Shown: positions 1-9,436 of the stretch, piece by piece
Position numbering within the stretch: the first letter of the stretch is position 1
Layout of the letters: every line of letters starts with the position of its first letter
From: Streptococcus ovuberis
GTDB taxonomy: Bacteria > Bacillota > Bacilli > Lactobacillales > Streptococcaceae
Direction: 5' to 3'
NCBI RefSeq assembly: GCF_012396585.1
Contig: NZ_JAAXPR010000003.1
Coordinates: 1 to 64,000 of the forward strand
DNA length: 64,000 bases
The notes under the pieces: model-generated
What the model saw: only the letters and a program-made list of their open reading frames with translations
Database searches by the model: none
Told to the model about the DNA's origin: nothing
Program-made: the position numbers and the translations under genes

Positions 1-37
1 TGCTATACTAAAGTTGAAAAATTTTTAAGATTTGGTG

Positions 38-1205
38 TTAGAACTGTTGCCTCAGTCCTAACGCCTTTTCTTTTTGATAGGGTTGGTGAGTAGTAAGTAG
101 TTTGTAAATAATTCGGAGTATCTTATGAGCACAGGCAATGACAGCCTTCATCTTGCTTCCTCTTTGGGAAATTCGGTTATAAAATGATGAAAAAGCTGTG
201 TCCTTTGAGCGTCCAGCAGTTAGTCCTGCCAGGGTTAGAGCGTGTTTGATGTAGCGATTGCCTTGTGTGATATGAGACGATTTCTTCTTCCCTGCACTCT
301 CGTATGAACCAGGACATAACCCAGCCCAAGATGCTAGATGACCATCACTTTTAAACGCGTCAACATTTGGTCCAATCTCAGCTAAAATAGTGGCTGCACA
401 AACTTCACTCACGCCAGGAATCGTTTGGAGTCGTTTATTTTCTTCAGGGAAACTCCTTTTCGATATAAGCCTGAATCTCACTAGTCAATTGATCCATAAG
501 CTCTTGATACAGACGATATTCTTCTAAACTCTGATTCAATAAAAATCGGTCTTCTAGTGACAGCTTCCCATTCATGGCGTCAAGGAGTTCTTCAGGACTG
601 GCTTTCACTCGTTTATGGATACAGGAAGAAATCGTATTGACATCAATCGTTTCTCCATTGATGAAAAGGTTCAAGAGTGCCTGTCCTGTCTTAGAGAAAA
701 TGTCAGACAGATAGCTGGTTAGCTTAATATTGGCACGTTGAAGACGGTTATGGATTTCATTTTTGACTTGGGTTTGGCGTTGCTTATAAGAGCGCAGGCG
801 ACGAGTGAGTAATCGTAACTGCATGACTTCAGGACTAGGAATATAAGAGGGGGCAATGAGACCACACCGTCCTAATTGAGCTATCCATTCAGCGTCTTTC
901 ATATCCGTTTTTCGACCAGGAACATTCTTAATGTGTTGAGGATTAGCTAGAACGAGAGTTAGTTCGGAATCGGAGAAGATATTGAAGAGTGGCACCCAGT
1001 ATTGACCAGTAGACTCAAAGAAAACATGAGTCACATGATTTTCTTCTAGCCAAGTTAGGGCATTTTGAAGAGCGATGGTGGTTGTTCCAAATGTCTTCTG
1101 AAGTTTTTTAGGTTTGTTGGTATCCAGTGGACCATCTAGGATACAACAAACAATGGATTTCTGGTGAACATCTATGCCACAGCAGGTTTTAATCATGACT
1201 TCCAT
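38..1205 (-). pseudogene. IS110-family transposase, frameshifted
   Basis: Two overlapping frames together make one IS110-type transposase. The upstream frame (444-1205) starts with GIDVHQK and carries the DEDD RuvC-like residues: Asp in GIDVH, Glu in FESTGQYW and DxxD in DMKDAEW. The downstream frame (38-481) carries the IS116/IS110/IS902 C-terminal domain with IPGVSEVCAATILAEIG, AGLCPGS and the conserved Ser region. The protein would read on from KEFP to EENKRLQ, but one extra base near 446 puts a TGA in frame. A single-base lesion is more likely than programmed frameshifting, which is not typical of IS110. The element's right end lies beyond base 1. Confidence 0.85.
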
Positions 1206-1467
1206 ATGAAGAGCCTCCTATTTTCATTTTGAACAATCGAATAAGAGGCTAGTTGTCATTTTATTTTCACGCTCAAGGCATAGTCGAGTTATCTCATGAC
1301 TCTTATTCATCCAGTTTTGAGTACAGGCTAGGCAAAGCCCTACTAAAAACCACGGATTTGTATTGCTCACCTACATTATATTCCTAATCTCTTTTTCTGT
1401 CATGAGTTGGCAGGCATAGCCTGCTTAGAGTTTTGAGCAGAGAAAAAGAAGCCTAAGCTTCCTACTG
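1206..1467. other. IS110 upstream noncoding region and flank
   Basis: No coding sequence is visible. It contains the transposase ribosome-binding region, an AGCCTC/GAGGCT inverted repeat (about 1209-1249) and a stretch able to fold. In IS110-group elements the noncoding region between the left end and tnpA encodes the bridge RNA, so one may lie here. That is inference from family knowledge. I could not define the element end. Confidence 0.35.
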
Positions 1468-1857
1468 CTATTCTCCAACCGCCTCAACAACAGGAGCAAC
1501 AGGTTCTGCTGGTGCCACCGGTTGCTCAACGACCGTCTCCACAGGAACTTCAACCGGAACAGGCACTATTACCGCAACAGGAGCTTCTGTCACAAGTGGC
1601 TGATAAACTGCTTCAGTCTCAGTTTCTATAATGGATTGAGGCTGATCTGTTGTTGTTTCTGACGACGTTTCAGTCTGGCTACTTGTCGTTGTCGTTGTCG
1701 TCGTAGTCTCAGTCTTTGCTGCCGGTTTTGGAGCTGGTAACTGGGACTCAGATACCTGTTTTATGGTTGCTAAATACAGGAGTCCTGCACAAATAAGAGC
1801 CAAACCACCTAGAATAAATTGCTGAATTGCTCGACTTTCTTGACGCTTAAAACGCAA
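1468..1857 (-). CDS. Membrane-anchored Thr/Pro/Val-rich protein, unknown function
   Basis: 129 aa. Residues about 1-12 are basic. Residues 13-31 (FILGGLALICAGLLYLATI) form one transmembrane segment, probably a signal anchor. The rest is a low-complexity extracytoplasmic tail rich in Thr/Ser/Glu (KTETTTTTTTTSSQTETSS) and then Val/Pro/Glu. There is no catalytic motif and no LPxTG. The start is TTG, supported by AGAGGT seven bases upstream and by a good promoter at 1909-1937. It may act as a cell-envelope spacer, but I do not recognise a named family. Confidence 0.7.
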   Translation of the reverse strand: MRFKRQESRAIQQFILGGLALICAGLLYLATIKQVSESQLPAPKPAAKTETTTTTTTTSSQTETSSETTTDQPQSIIETETEAVYQPLVTEAPVAVIVPVPVEVPVETVVEQPVAPAEPVAPVVEAVGE

Positions 1858-1908
1858 GCTCGCTACCTCTTTTCTATCACTGTAATACCATGTCTACTTA
1901 TTGAGTCT

Positions 1909-1937
1909 AGTCTATCATGCTCGCTCGCCCTTGTCAA
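1909..1937 (-). promoter_or_regulatory. Sigma-A promoter of the 1468-1857 gene
   Basis: On the minus strand, TTGACA (1937-1932), a 17-base spacer and TAGACT (1914-1909) precede the TTG-started gene by about 50 bases. Confidence 0.65.
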
Positions 1938-2612
1938 GAAATCGGTGCACTCCGTTCAATATCCGAAAATAGCCTCTTGCTTTTGATACCCTAAATACCA
2001 AACTACTTCAAAAGAGTAACTACATCTAGTACTAGCTAAAGTTGGCTGACTTATCAGCTCCTCACTTCTGTCCTCAGTTAACTGCTAAATCTTTCATTTT
2101 CTAACGCTTAACCATCATCTTCTCTATATCCAAACGCCAATCAGCTATCGAAAAGCAATTTTCCATCACTGGATTATTGGCCTGCCTGACCGGCTTTAAA
2201 ACCATATACGAATATCTGTTTCAAAACCGGCTAGCTGGGATAACATCAATAAGAAGGAGACAACGATCGCCCATTCGTCAGCTCCTGTTTTTCTTCCATC
2301 CCTTTTTTGAAATGTTGAACCCGAAACATTCTCTTCAAAGACCATTGCCCCTCTGTCCAGCTTAAACCGTTAACTAAGTAACTGTATGAACTTAAAAAAT
2401 GAGCAAATGATTTCCCTTATTCATTAAGATTGTTCAGTTCATGATAGCAATGCATTAGAGGGGGAGCTGCTTTGTCCCCCACTCTTAAAACTCAATTGCC
2501 TTAAAGTGCTCAATAGTGATTGACTCGTCGTAACGTACAACGGACTATCTAGGGTTTGGTAAACGTTACTTCCACCCTCTGTGTCTTGGCTTGGCGAATG
2601 GTCAATAATAAA
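1938..2612. other. Long intergenic region without a supported gene
   Basis: Several short open frames occur here, but none has a ribosome-binding site, recognisable motif or protein-like composition. A GTCCCCCAC/GTGGGGG-like pairing occurs near 2458-2487 (GAGGGGGAGCTGCTTTGTCC). The stretch may be decayed sequence. I see nothing that can be named. Confidence 0.4.
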
Positions 2613-2644
2613 CGAAATAGGCTGGGACGTCCCAACCTATTTCG
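2613..2644 (-). terminator. purA: Hairpin after purA
   Basis: A 32-base almost perfect palindrome has arms beginning CGAAATAGG and ending CCTATTTCG around GGGACGTCCC. It lies 10 bases after the purA stop. The following T-tract is weak, so it may terminate or stabilise the mRNA end. Confidence 0.6.
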
Positions 2645-2653
2645 TAACTGCTA

Positions 2654-3991
<1,338 letters not shown>

Positions 3992-4038
3992 TCAAACATG
4001 GCAGGAATCTCACCTGCGAGTTTTGCTCATACCTTTCT

Positions 4039-4067
4039 ATTATAAAGAAAAAACCGAATTAATTCAA
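4039..4067 (-). promoter_or_regulatory. purA: purA promoter
   Basis: Minus strand TTGAAT (4067-4062), 17-base spacer and TATAAT (4044-4039), about 95 bases upstream of the chosen purA start. Confidence 0.65.
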
Positions 4068-4092
4068 TATTTTAGTGTTAAAATTCGGATTT
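4050..4092. promoter_or_regulatory. purA: Two opposed PurBox-like sites upstream of purA
   Basis: A AWWWCCGAACWWT-like site lies on the plus strand at 4050-4062 (AAAACCGAATTAA) and on the minus strand at 4092-4080 (AAATCCGAATTTT). PurR of lactococci and streptococci binds such PurBoxes, often in pairs near the -35 region. Here one overlaps the -35 box. Both deviate at the C after CCGAA, so binding is an inference. Confidence 0.5.
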
Positions 4093-4157
4093 CGCTTAAA
4101 TAAACTGTTTTTTTGTGGATTAGGTTCTTAAAAAACGCTCCTCCTTACTTGGCTGAA

Positions 4158-4412
4158 TCATAACGATAACATGCAAATGGGCCTAACAGCTGTTTCTAGC
4201 ATGGAGGAGACTAGGGGCTTCCCCAAATCCGTATCAATGAGTTGCCCCACAACTCGCCCCTCTTGACCAAGCGTGATAACCGCCTCAAATTGCCCATTCA
4301 TCAAGGAGCTCCTGTATACGTATTTCCCTTCTTCCAGCGCAAAGCCAAAGGTTTCCAACGATTTCCAGTTGACCTGCTTTCCCTGAAAGACAAGATCCTT
4401 AATAGCTTTCAT
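4158..4412 (-). pseudogene. 3'-truncated MmcQ/YjbR-like protein
   Basis: 84 aa from an ATG preceded by AGAGGTGATC. The sequence (FALEEGKYVYRSSLMNGQFEAVITL, then GQLIDTDLGKP; key residues only) resembles the N-terminal part of streptococcal MmcQ/YjbR-type DNA-binding-fold proteins, which from memory are about 220 aa. The C-terminal YjbR domain is missing: after SSMLETA the frame runs into an unrelated tail and stops. It is probably a deletion remnant. The family assignment is from recalled sequence and should be searched. Confidence 0.5.
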
Positions 4413-4502
4413 CTGATCACCTCTCTCAACCAGCATTTTTTCTATCAATATAACACAAATTAAGACTAAAGAAAAAGAGAGCCAAGCTACTCTTTTAAAG
4501 GA

Positions 4503-4894
4503 TTAACGATTGTCCTTGAACTTGACCACCACACGCAACTGCCGCTCGGGGTGCACTGTTAAATCCACCATCTGAACACGCGCCTCTAAGATAGAACTAT
4601 GCCCATAAAACAACATCCGGCTGATCAATGTATTGCGATCCTTGGGAATATAACCCAGTTTTTTTCCTTTATAAAACAAGGCCACTGTCTCTGAATCATA
4701 CGGATTGGTCAGCTCCGCCACCAAATCCAAGTAAGTCACAATCTTCAACTCATCCACGACCTCGCTCCCCTCGCTTCTCTCTTATTTCGAGGAAGCGAGC
4801 TCAAAGAGTCCACTGGACTCTTTGACTAATATGCAAAACCGGCTAAATGAAAATCTTCCACATTCCGACTTGGTTCGTAGCTTGTAAAGGTCAT
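4503..4894 (-). pseudogene. HIRAN-domain gene interrupted by a palindromic repeat
   Basis: A strong ribosome-binding site (AAAGGAG) precedes an ATG at 4894 that opens a 22-residue frame containing EDFHLAGFAY, the first strand of a HIRAN domain, and then hits TAG at 4828-4826. The rest of the domain resumes in another frame from 4757 (GTG) with ELTNPYDSETVALFYKGKK and LGYIPKDRN. About 71 bp of repeat-rich DNA separates the halves and shifts the frame. HIRAN domains bind single-strand DNA ends and occur in repair proteins. The intact gene would encode about 105 aa. The second half might still be translated from GTG, but it has no clear ribosome-binding site. Confidence 0.7.
4758..4828. repeat. 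Small palindromic insertion (MITE/intergenic-repeat type)
   Basis: It contains a perfect 23-bp palindrome at 4802-4824 (CAAAGAGTCCA, C, TGGACTCTTTG) and a second imperfect inverted repeat, GCTTCTCTC to GAGGAAGC, with repeated AGCGAG units. It lies exactly where the HIRAN reading frame is broken. Whether related copies exist elsewhere in the genome cannot be seen here. Confidence 0.55.
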
Positions 4895-4945
4895 AGGGGG
4901 CTCCTTTTTTATATTGTATGTTATTTTGATATCCAGCCAATGGCA

Positions 4946-5128
4946 TCAACAGGCGGATTGTCTTTGTTTATCCCAAAAAGTCTCTGGATAATTCAACTGA
5001 TAAGTTTGTCTGGCATGCTTATCAAACTCGTTGGTCTGTTCGAAGTCCAACTCAATTCCACCAACCTCAGAAAAGAAGGCCGCAACAGCGTACTGATCTG
5101 GTTGGTGTGAACTTACAGAATTTGTCAT
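4946..5128 (-). CDS. Small hypothetical protein
   Basis: 60 aa from an ATG (5128) with AGGTG six bases upstream; a TTG at 5173 in the same frame would give 75 aa but lacks a ribosome-binding site. It is acidic and hydrophilic, with VAAFFSEVGGIELDFEQ and YPETFWDK. No family recognised. It sits between the HIRAN pseudogene and the receiver-HEPN gene, and could be the last gene of the defence cassette or a remnant of a longer chromosomal gene. Confidence 0.4.
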   Translation of the reverse strand: MTNSVSSHQPDQYAVAAFFSEVGGIELDFEQTNEFDKHARQTYQLNYPETFWDKQRQSAC

Positions 5129-5175
5129 GTAAGCACCTGCTTTATAATTAAACATGTCATATAATTTGTGCAAAA

Positions 5176-6045
5176 TTACTTCTTCGGTTGTTGTAAAAAT
5201 TCTCCATTTAATAATTTAATTAATTTCGGAACAAGCCCACTGATATACCTTCTTTCATCATCTAAACTATCTTCATACATATACAATTCTTTCTCTGTGT
5301 GATAGTCCTTAGAGTATATATAGTAACCTCTCCCCCCTTCTGAATCAAATTTTTCTTCAGAATGTGCTAATAGATTTCTTTTGTTTGCTAATTCTATCCA
5401 AGATTCCTTAAGTAAGATTCTTTCGGATTTTTTTCCATTATCAAAACGCAATCTTTTGAAAAATTCTTTTATTAGCCATCGATACTCCTTTTCCTCAACT
5501 ACTTTAGTATACAGAATGTCACTTATGTTATTGCAAAGTTTCTCACGAAGCATATGCTCAAGCTTCGCATTTTCAAACATAAACCTACCGCGAATTGCAT
5601 TAAGCTCATCCCATCTACACAAGATAGTATCAATTGCGTTCCGAAAATAATTTTCTTCATTTTGGTCACCAACAGAAAAGAAAGTAAAATTAGAAAAGAT
5701 GTCGATACTCTTCTCTTTGACAACATTAACTATTTCATCTTTTATAGTTGAGTATGCATTATTCGAATACAGTATAACAAATTGTTTATATCCGTTCCGC
5801 TCCCGTATTCTCTCAAGATAAGTCAAGCCCGTTTCCTCATCTTCTAAATTAAAATCTGAAATAAAAAAATCATATCGTTTTACTGTCGCTAGTTCTTCAT
5901 CCGCTTCTTCAAATGTTGAACATTCTTTAAAAACTGCTTTATAACCTTTATCTTCTAAAATATCTTTTACAATTTCTTTTCTTTCATCATGGGCATCAGA
6001 ATTAAGTTCATCGTCTAACCATAAAATATTTATATCTTCCCTCAC
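5176..6045 (-). CDS. Receiver-domain protein with HEPN-like C-terminal domain (candidate effector)
   Basis: 289 aa. Residues 1-130 form a response-regulator receiver domain: acidic pair D11/D12, phospho-acceptor D64 in FFISDFNL and S94 in ILYSN. The C-terminal half is helical and has no helix-turn-helix. It contains ELANKRNLLAHSEE, whose R223-N-L-L-A-H228 fits the Rx4H motif of HEPN ribonucleases. The start is GTG, coupled to the upstream kinase gene (stop TAG overlaps as TAGTG; AAGGAG five bases before). I infer that phosphorylation by the 6045-8150 kinase switches a HEPN RNase or toxin. RNase activity is not shown. The alternative is a non-catalytic HEPN-like dimerisation domain. Confidence 0.75.
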   Translation of the reverse strand: MREDINILWLDDELNSDAHDERKEIVKDILEDKGYKAVFKECSTFEEADEELATVKRYDFFISDFNLEDEETGLTYLERIRERNGYKQFVILYSNNAYSTIKDEIVNVVKEKSIDIFSNFTFFSVGDQNEENYFRNAIDTILCRWDELNAIRGRFMFENAKLEHMLREKLCNNISDILYTKVVEEKEYRWLIKEFFKRLRFDNGKKSERILLKESWIELANKRNLLAHSEEKFDSEGGRGYYIYSKDYHTEKELYMYEDSLDDERRYISGLVPKLIKLLNGEFLQQPKK

Positions 6046-8150
6046 TACGACTCCTTGCTAAATTCAATTTTAAAATCTACATAATTATTTGTCGATTCTG
6101 AAACTGTAATTTTCCACCCAAAATCTTGACAAATCTGCTTACTTATATACATTCCTAACCCTGTGCCCCGATGTTTAGAAGTAACACCCAATCTAAAAAT
6201 ATCTTCTATAGGTCGAATTTTAATAGGACCTGTATCAGATACTACGTGTAGAGCACTATTATCATCTTCAAAATAGAAATTAATATTACTAGCATCTCTA
6301 TCTTGAGCATTGATTATAAGATTATCAATCAAAGTTCCGAAATCATAGATATTAATCTTTTGTTCAATCACTCCACTTCCGATATTGATTTTTATTTTTG
6401 AAGTGTCATTCACTGTATTTTCTATATAGCTTTTTAGATACGTTTTAATTTCAATTTTTTCTGTTTTACTGTATGTTTCAAAATTAATCCTCAGTATCTG
6501 CTTCTTGATTGAGGATAATTTATCCGAAGTTCTTCTTAATTTATAGATTGTATCAGAAAATTTTTCAAACTCAACCTCATCCATCAAACGCATCATTTTT
6601 TTCAAAGTCCCATTTATTTCACTTGCAACTTTTCCAAGCTCATGAAATAACATATCTTGCCTAGCTGGCTTTGAACTATCAATAAATTTATCTGCTATCG
6701 CTATCTTATTTTTTAATCTTTCGTTTTCTTGAGTTACCTGTTCTTTTTCCTTCTTAACTGCTTTATTCTCTCTAGTTAACTCCATTGCAGTTTGTTTTAA
6801 ATTTTTTTGGATTTCTTTTTTGTCTGAAGCACTAATAGTCTCATCTGCAAGCAAGTCGAATTTCTTATCCAAAGGTTGAGCAATTTTAGGTAACTCATAG
6901 TATTTTGGGTTAGTAGTAAATTTGTATTTTTTAAATCGATTAGTTAACTTTTCAATAACTTTACCATCATCAGTTTGAATATCGTCAATCTCACTATTAC
7001 CAAATTTTACAAGTTGAACATAAGATTCTAATGGTCGCTGAATAAACTCCATATACAAATCTTCAAATGCAATCGTATAAGTATTGGTCACAAAACCTCT
7101 ATCACGAGATGTTACTTCCTTAAAATGATTCTCCGAATCAGTGATATTAATCCAACCTAATAATTCTCGATGTCCTAAGTGACGGTTATAACCTTGTGTT
7201 TTACGTAAATTGAGTCCAAAAGAGTCATAGTCAGGCTCGCCATATGGAAAAATACGAAAATTATTTTTATACAAGAATATAGAACCATAATTCTTAGCCT
7301 CTGTCCCCATAATGCGTGTAAAATTATTCTTAGCTGCAGTCGAAAGATAATAAATTTTAAAATAAATATTTTTTAGTATCGTCGTATTTTCAACATAAAA
7401 AGAATAGATTGTCTTTTCTTTATCAAATAAAGTAACACTGATTTCTTTTTCCTTAACTGTACACTCCAAATAGATTGTTTTCTTATCTAGTACGGTGGCG
7501 ATATTGTTACTGACTTCTCTATCAATTTCTGCAATTTGCGAAGCCGATGAAAAATATTTAATATTAATTTTTATTTTCCCATCATCAACAAAGGGATTTA
7601 CTAAACGTTGAAGAGCTGAGAACACTTTTTCCACACGTTCTTTAGACCAAGTATCACGTAACTCCGTAATCTTTAAAACTGTCCCAGATTCTAATTCAAA
7701 TAAATTACTAACTTCCGAATTTGACCGATAGGTAACTTCCATCTTTTCAAATTCATCAAGAGAATTCTTCTCAAACTCTCCCCAATCAATAGTTAACTCG
7801 CTCAATTCATTATTTTTTTTACTTAATAAAGTTAACTTACTCCCCAATCGATCACAGGAAAATCTACCTATTCCTTTTGAACCAGCATAAACTCGTTCAC
7901 TATCTTTTTTTTCGGAATGGGCAACAAATAACCATTTATTTTCAATATCATATCGGTCCATTCCTTTCCCGTTATCTTGAATTATAATGGAATTATCGTA
8001 ACTATTAATAACTATGTTTATTTCAGTAGCATCGGCATCATAGCTATTTTTTACCAATTCAAAAATAGCTACTAATTCGTTAGTGATCAAATCACGTCCA
8101 ATAATATCCTTTAATCCTGAACTAACTTTAAAATGTAACTTTTCTGACAT
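6045..8150 (-). CDS. GHKL ATPase fused to histidine-kinase core (candidate sensor)
   Basis: 701 aa, soluble, no membrane segment. The N-terminal region is a Hsp90/MORC-like GHKL ATPase: N-box ELVKNSYDADA, G1 DNGKGM and G2 GSKGIGRFSCDRLG. A long middle domain and a coiled coil (about 440-490, EKEQVTQENERLKNK) follow. The C-terminal 200 residues form a second ATPase like that of histidine kinases: candidate phospho-acceptor H503 in FHELGKV, N-box DNLIINAQ (N614), G1 SDTGP, F-box IFRLGVTSK and G2 GTGLG (662-666). It directly precedes and overlaps the receiver-HEPN gene and lies 14 bases after the methyltransferase gene. I infer a cytosolic sensor, perhaps of phage DNA or loss of methylation. Confidence 0.8.
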   Translation of the reverse strand: MSEKLHFKVSSGLKDIIGRDLITNELVAIFELVKNSYDADATEINIVINSYDNSIIIQDNGKGMDRYDIENKWLFVAHSEKKDSERVYAGSKGIGRFSCDRLGSKLTLLSKKNNELSELTIDWGEFEKNSLDEFEKMEVTYRSNSEVSNLFELESGTVLKITELRDTWSKERVEKVFSALQRLVNPFVDDGKIKINIKYFSSASQIAEIDREVSNNIATVLDKKTIYLECTVKEKEISVTLFDKEKTIYSFYVENTTILKNIYFKIYYLSTAAKNNFTRIMGTEAKNYGSIFLYKNNFRIFPYGEPDYDSFGLNLRKTQGYNRHLGHRELLGWINITDSENHFKEVTSRDRGFVTNTYTIAFEDLYMEFIQRPLESYVQLVKFGNSEIDDIQTDDGKVIEKLTNRFKKYKFTTNPKYYELPKIAQPLDKKFDLLADETISASDKKEIQKNLKQTAMELTRENKAVKKEKEQVTQENERLKNKIAIADKFIDSSKPARQDMLFHELGKVASEINGTLKKMMRLMDEVEFEKFSDTIYKLRRTSDKLSSIKKQILRINFETYSKTEKIEIKTYLKSYIENTVNDTSKIKINIGSGVIEQKINIYDFGTLIDNLIINAQDRDASNINFYFEDDNSALHVVSDTGPIKIRPIEDIFRLGVTSKHRGTGLGMYISKQICQDFGWKITVSESTNNYVDFKIEFSKES

Positions 8151-8164
8151 AGTATCTCCTAATT

Positions 8165-9343
8165 TTAGAACATTAATAGTACATTCCCCACCTGCTCAGC
8201 AAATAGTGGTGGTACTGCATTAGCAACTTGGGTATATCTTGGGACATCTATCTTACGGCGCTCTCCACCGGTAGTATAAGGTCCCTTAAATTCATAATCA
8301 TCAGGAAAGCTTTGGATTCTCGCATGCTCCCTAACCGTCATAATTCGAGGTTCCGAATAATGAATGTAGTCATCGGGAATTGATGTCACAGTGTTACATA
8401 CCGAGTTTCCTTTCAATGGTGTCACACCGCGCTTTTTTAATCCATCCACTAACTTCATTTGCGGAGTTATCCTAATTTGTTTCTCTGTCGCAGACATCAA
8501 ACGTTTAAAAAGATCAATCGTTTCTGGTCGATGTTTGGCAAATCGATGACTATCTGGTAATGCATCATTTGAAATATTTCTTCTCATAAGTCGCTGATAA
8601 GCAGACCCCACATTACCATATACTCCATTCTTAAAACCTTTAGTATCCTGACTATCGATATCACCATTTTTTTGATTCAAGTCACCAATTGCATTTAATA
8701 TCGTTACTGGAAGAGTGATTTGCCTTTGTTCTAAAAATGGATTTATATTCTCGGTCAATAATTCAAAAAACCGCTTACTCTGATTTTGATTCTTTGAAGC
8801 AAATAAAATAAATCGTTTTCGGTTTTGAGGTACTCCGTAATCAGACATGGTAATCACCTGATAATCAACTGAATAGCCTAATTTTTTCAAATTATCAACG
8901 AGTATCGAAGAGTAGTTTTGAGTCTTAGTATCACTTTTAAAATCTACTGTAAATCCTTGAACATTTTCAAAGAAAAGCATTTGAGGTTGAACTAGTTCTA
9001 CAAAATGAATATAAGAATACATCAGTTTATTTCTCATATCATCATTTTGCCTTTTACCTGCCATTGAAAAACCTTGACAAGGAGGACCACCTACTATCAA
9101 ATCAACAGTTTCATTTAATCCAGAAATATTTACCTTATGCTTCTTTAATAGTTCATGGATATCCCAATTTTTCTTTTCCAACCATTTTGGCCATTCAAAG
9201 TGATTTTTCTTCTCAATTAAATTATGCTTTAATGTTTCAAATGCATCTTTATTTCTTTCTACAGCAAAAACACCCGTTAAACCTGCATTATGCAACCCTA
9301 GCGAAAGGCCTCCCGAACCTGCGAACAGATCTATATACTTCAT
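8165..9343 (-). CDS. DNA (cytosine-5) methyltransferase
   Basis: 392 aa. Transfers methyl from SAM to C5 of cytosine. Motif I DLFAGSGGLSLGL binds SAM, motif IV GGPPCQGFSMAG holds the catalytic Cys, motif VI is FENV, motif VIII is QNRKR and motif X is NAVPPLFAEQVG. The variable region between motifs VIII and X, the target-recognition domain, is about 170 aa. The ATG at 9343 was chosen because AGAGG lies seven bases upstream; the in-frame TTG at 9349 overlaps that site. No restriction endonuclease gene is adjacent. The next two genes encode the kinase and receiver-HEPN proteins, suggesting methylation protects self in a non-classical system. Target sequence unknown. Confidence 0.93.
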   Translation of the reverse strand: MKYIDLFAGSGGLSLGLHNAGLTGVFAVERNKDAFETLKHNLIEKKNHFEWPKWLEKKNWDIHELLKKHKVNISGLNETVDLIVGGPPCQGFSMAGKRQNDDMRNKLMYSYIHFVELVQPQMLFFENVQGFTVDFKSDTKTQNYSSILVDNLKKLGYSVDYQVITMSDYGVPQNRKRFILFASKNQNQSKRFFELLTENINPFLEQRQITLPVTILNAIGDLNQKNGDIDSQDTKGFKNGVYGNVGSAYQRLMRRNISNDALPDSHRFAKHRPETIDLFKRLMSATEKQIRITPQMKLVDGLKKRGVTPLKGNSVCNTVTSIPDDYIHYSEPRIMTVREHARIQSFPDDYEFKGPYTTGGERRKIDVPRYTQVANAVPPLFAEQVGNVLLMF

Positions 9344-9373
9344 TGTCAACCTCTAAATTGTAGTATCACTTCC

Positions 9374-9382
9374 ATTATACCA
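9374..9382 (-). promoter_or_regulatory. Extended -10 promoter of the methyltransferase cassette
   Basis: Minus strand TGGTATAAT (9382-9374) is an extended -10 box about 30 bases upstream of the methyltransferase ATG. No good -35 exists; that position is occupied by the valS terminator hairpin. Confidence 0.5.
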
Positions 9383-9405
9383 AAAACCCCAGCAAAATGC
9401 TGGGG
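9382..9405 (-). terminator. valS: Rho-independent terminator after valS
   Basis: A perfect stem CCCCAGCA/TGCTGGGG with a 3-base loop is followed on the minus strand by TTTTT. It separates the valS operon from the defence-like cassette. Confidence 0.85.
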
Positions 9406-9436
9406 TTGAACGGTTTATGATTCACCTGTGAGTGAC

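Noticed and set aside
444..481. Programmed frameshift in the IS110 transposase
   Set aside because: There is no slippery heptamer at the junction and IS110 enzymes are normally made from a single frame; a one-base insertion explains it.
2177..2365. 62-aa plus-strand frame in the 2-kb intergenic region
   Set aside because: No ribosome-binding site, low-information composition, no recognisable motif.
5176..8150. Ordinary two-component transcription regulator
   Set aside because: The kinase has no membrane sensor and carries an extra N-terminal GHKL ATPase, and the receiver protein has no DNA-binding output domain.
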